Part shown: piece by piece, positions 62,235-64,000 of the stretch
Layout of the letters: each line of letters opens with the position of its first letter
Numbering within the stretch: position 1 is the stretch's first letter
Assembly: GCF_000972845.2 (NCBI RefSeq)
Contig: NW_020853581.1
Location: forward strand, 1 to 64,000
Length of the DNA stretch: 64,000 nt
From: Larimichthys crocea
Lineage: Eukaryota; Chordata; Actinopteri; Sciaenidae
Direction: 5' to 3'
Translations under genes and position numbers: made by a program
Notes under the pieces: generated by a model
Told to the model about the DNA's origin: nothing
Databases searched by the model: none
What the model saw: only the letters and a program-made list of their open reading frames with translations

Positions 62235-62400
62235 TGTTCATATTGCCCAATGCAAAGGGGTGGAAAATTTCCAGAAACTTTCCATGGAAAGTTCAGCTGA
62301 GGAATTTTGGAAATAGTCCAAATCAGAAACTTTCCGTGGGAAAAAATATATTTTATGGGAATTAACTAGAAATTGGGGGTAATTTAAAAATTGGGGGTAA
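62235..62400. repeat. Dispersed fish repeat fragment, palindrome-rich
   Basis: The motif GAAACTTTCC recurs with its complement (AACTTTCCATGGAAAGTT, then GAAACTTTCCGTGGGAA) and is followed by ATGGGAATTAACTAGAAATT. This matches a pattern I recall as common in fish genomes, probably a DNA-transposon remnant. The family is not identified, and the ends are unclear. Confidence 0.4.
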
Positions 62401-63484
62401 GCTAGCATCATGATGAGATAGCCTCATAGATTGTCAATGAAATTATGCTTATTCAGCATCTAACCTATCAGCTAGTTATCTGTTGCATGAATAAATTTTC
62501 ATGTGCTATTGGCAAGTTAAACATTAATACCATACATAAAATATATTTACCCCATAATATCATCAAAACCTACTTCACTTTATGTAGTCCAGGAGCTCAA
62601 ATGTGTGGCTTCCATAGTCCTGTGCTCTGGACTCTAAAGTGTGGTCCAGGTTGTAGAAATCATGTGTGCATGTGAGGGGGCGCGGCCTTAACAAGCCTAC
62701 AGTAAGCAGTGTGCTATGTGCATGTGATTGAGGAATAGCAGATATTCAAGTGTGCTTGCATGAAATCTGGTTATGCTAAAATATATTTCTCCCGACTATA
62801 TTTAAGTTAGCTGTTAAGGACCATCCTTCAGTTTTGTAAATTCATGTTTATTCCCATTCCTATTGTTTCATTTGTTCATATTTTCTCTCTTGTTCGCTCT
62901 TTACCTCGATGACTTTTGCTTGTACATGACTGTAATATAGTTACTAAAAAAAACCTACAAATAAAGTATTAATAAATAAAAATCAGTGTACTGAGGATAT
63001 GAGTAATGCTGAGATTTAAAAAAACCTGCTTGTGCAACAGTGGATACAAGAAACAAATAATGACAGATTAAATAAATAATTTTACACGCTAAAAGCTATA
63101 CTATATCTCTGAATTGTGCTTTCAGGCCAACTCAGTGACAAACAACTGGTAATGATATTTTATTTTATTTCGATCCTTAAATGCTCTCATAAAAGTTACT
63201 GTGAAGACTCACCCGGAGGAGTGTGCAGGGCTGCAGACTGCAGCCTCAGCAGCAGAGTTATAGACAGCCTTGCCTGTATATCCAGGAATGGTGGTTCGAC
63301 TGGCACAAATCAGAGGTTTACACATTATTTATCAGAATCTCTTTCAGGATGTTAAACATCACTGTGTGAGAGGAGTTTCAAAGGTAACAGCTGTTCCACA
63401 ATCTCCAGAGTGTAATAAGAAATATTTCAAGTGCACAATAAATTTGATGCTGAGAGTAAATAGAGCTCTGGAGAGTTGCAGAAA

Positions 63485-63485
<1 letters not shown>

Positions 63486-63528
<43 letters not shown>
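63486..63528. repeat. (TG)n microsatellite
   Basis: About 21 uninterrupted TG units. Confidence 0.95.
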
Positions 63529-64000
63529 TAATGCCGTGTCTCACTGTGCCGTAGGCGTGTAAGGGGGCACAACACTCCTCTTCAAGGTCAGTGGGTGAAA
63601 GTCCTCATTCATGTTGTCGATGTTGTGCATGTTCTCAGAGCCGATTGTACCGCTGCAAATACATGACATGCATGAACTCCTGCTAACATACTGTATACAC
63701 CAGAAGTACAGTGGGAGGCAGGCCTCCCCAGGGGGCCTTTCAAGCAGTGTCGGGGGAGGCTCAGTGAATTAAAGTGAAAATATGACATTAGTTATCAAAA
63801 AGAGATCACAGAGAATGATTTAATCATACTTTAGAGATGAGAGTAGTTTAGGGGAATTTTACCGTCTTTTCCACTTTCCCAGAGTCAGAAACTAATAAAT
63901 GCCTCAGGACAGGCTTTTTTATGTATTTTCTGTTGCCTGAAGTTATATCAAACAGCAATTAGGCTGTCTTGGCTCAAATGTTGAGTGTCTGAGTGATAAA

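Larger units (their letters stand above)
53740..64000. other. Upstream of ikzf1, no gene supported
   Basis: Ten kilobases of mostly AT-rich sequence. Open frames are short and lack family resemblance. Contents recorded separately: the GATA/NF-E2 cluster, the hAT-type element, an isolated ZNF143-type site, a palindrome-rich dispersed repeat near 62.25-62.4 kb, and a (TG)n run. A somewhat GC-richer stretch at 57,780-58,100 was not identified. Confidence 0.55.

Overview
The window looks like nuclear DNA of a ray-finned (teleost) fish. It has vertebrate genes split by GT-AG introns, long AT-rich introns, many microsatellites and fish-type transposon remnants. Three protein-coding genes can be read with confidence, plus two copies of the SRP (7SL) RNA gene. 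No bacterial or viral genes were seen.

Region 1 (1 to about 23,059) is one very large inverted repeat. The left arm (1-5,230) is repeated in reverse complement as the right arm (17,725-23,059). The middle 12.5 kb is a tandem satellite whose orientation flips near 11,530, which is also the arithmetic centre of the arms. Each arm carries a 7SL RNA gene with a CRE-type upstream element, and both genes point toward the satellite. Each arm also carries a second copy of the 7SL upstream region that lacks the gene and abuts the satellite, and an L1/Tx1-type LINE fragment. The satellite, above all 9-17 kb, and the left arm are full of small indels. The palindrome may therefore be partly or wholly a long-read or assembly artefact, and this has to be tested before any biology is built on it.

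Region 2 (24,768-32,257) holds ttl (tubulin tyrosine ligase, minus strand, seven coding exons, about 405 aa) head-to-head with fignl1 (fidgetin-like 1 AAA ATPase, plus strand, one coding exon, 648 aa). They share an intergenic region with ZNF143-like and YY1-like motifs.

Region 3 (37,252 to about 53,700) is ikzf1 (Ikaros, minus strand). Seven coding exons give about 517 aa with four N-terminal and two C-terminal C2H2 zinc fingers. A likely non-coding first exon lies near 53.4 kb. fignl1 and ikzf1 are convergent neighbours, as in human.

Region 4 (53.7-64 kb) is upstream of ikzf1 and holds no gene I can support. It does hold a 29-base G run, a GATA / NF-E2 / GATA motif cluster 1.2-1.3 kb upstream of the candidate first exon, a short hAT-type element with perfect 8-bp target-site duplications, an isolated ZNF143-like promoter motif, and microsatellites.

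The three proteins do not form a pathway: TTL re-tyrosinates alpha-tubulin, FIGNL1 acts on RAD51 filaments in homologous recombination, and Ikaros is a lymphoid and haematopoietic transcription factor. All exon coordinates were worked out by eye from reading frame, splice-site consensus and remembered family sequence, not by alignment software.
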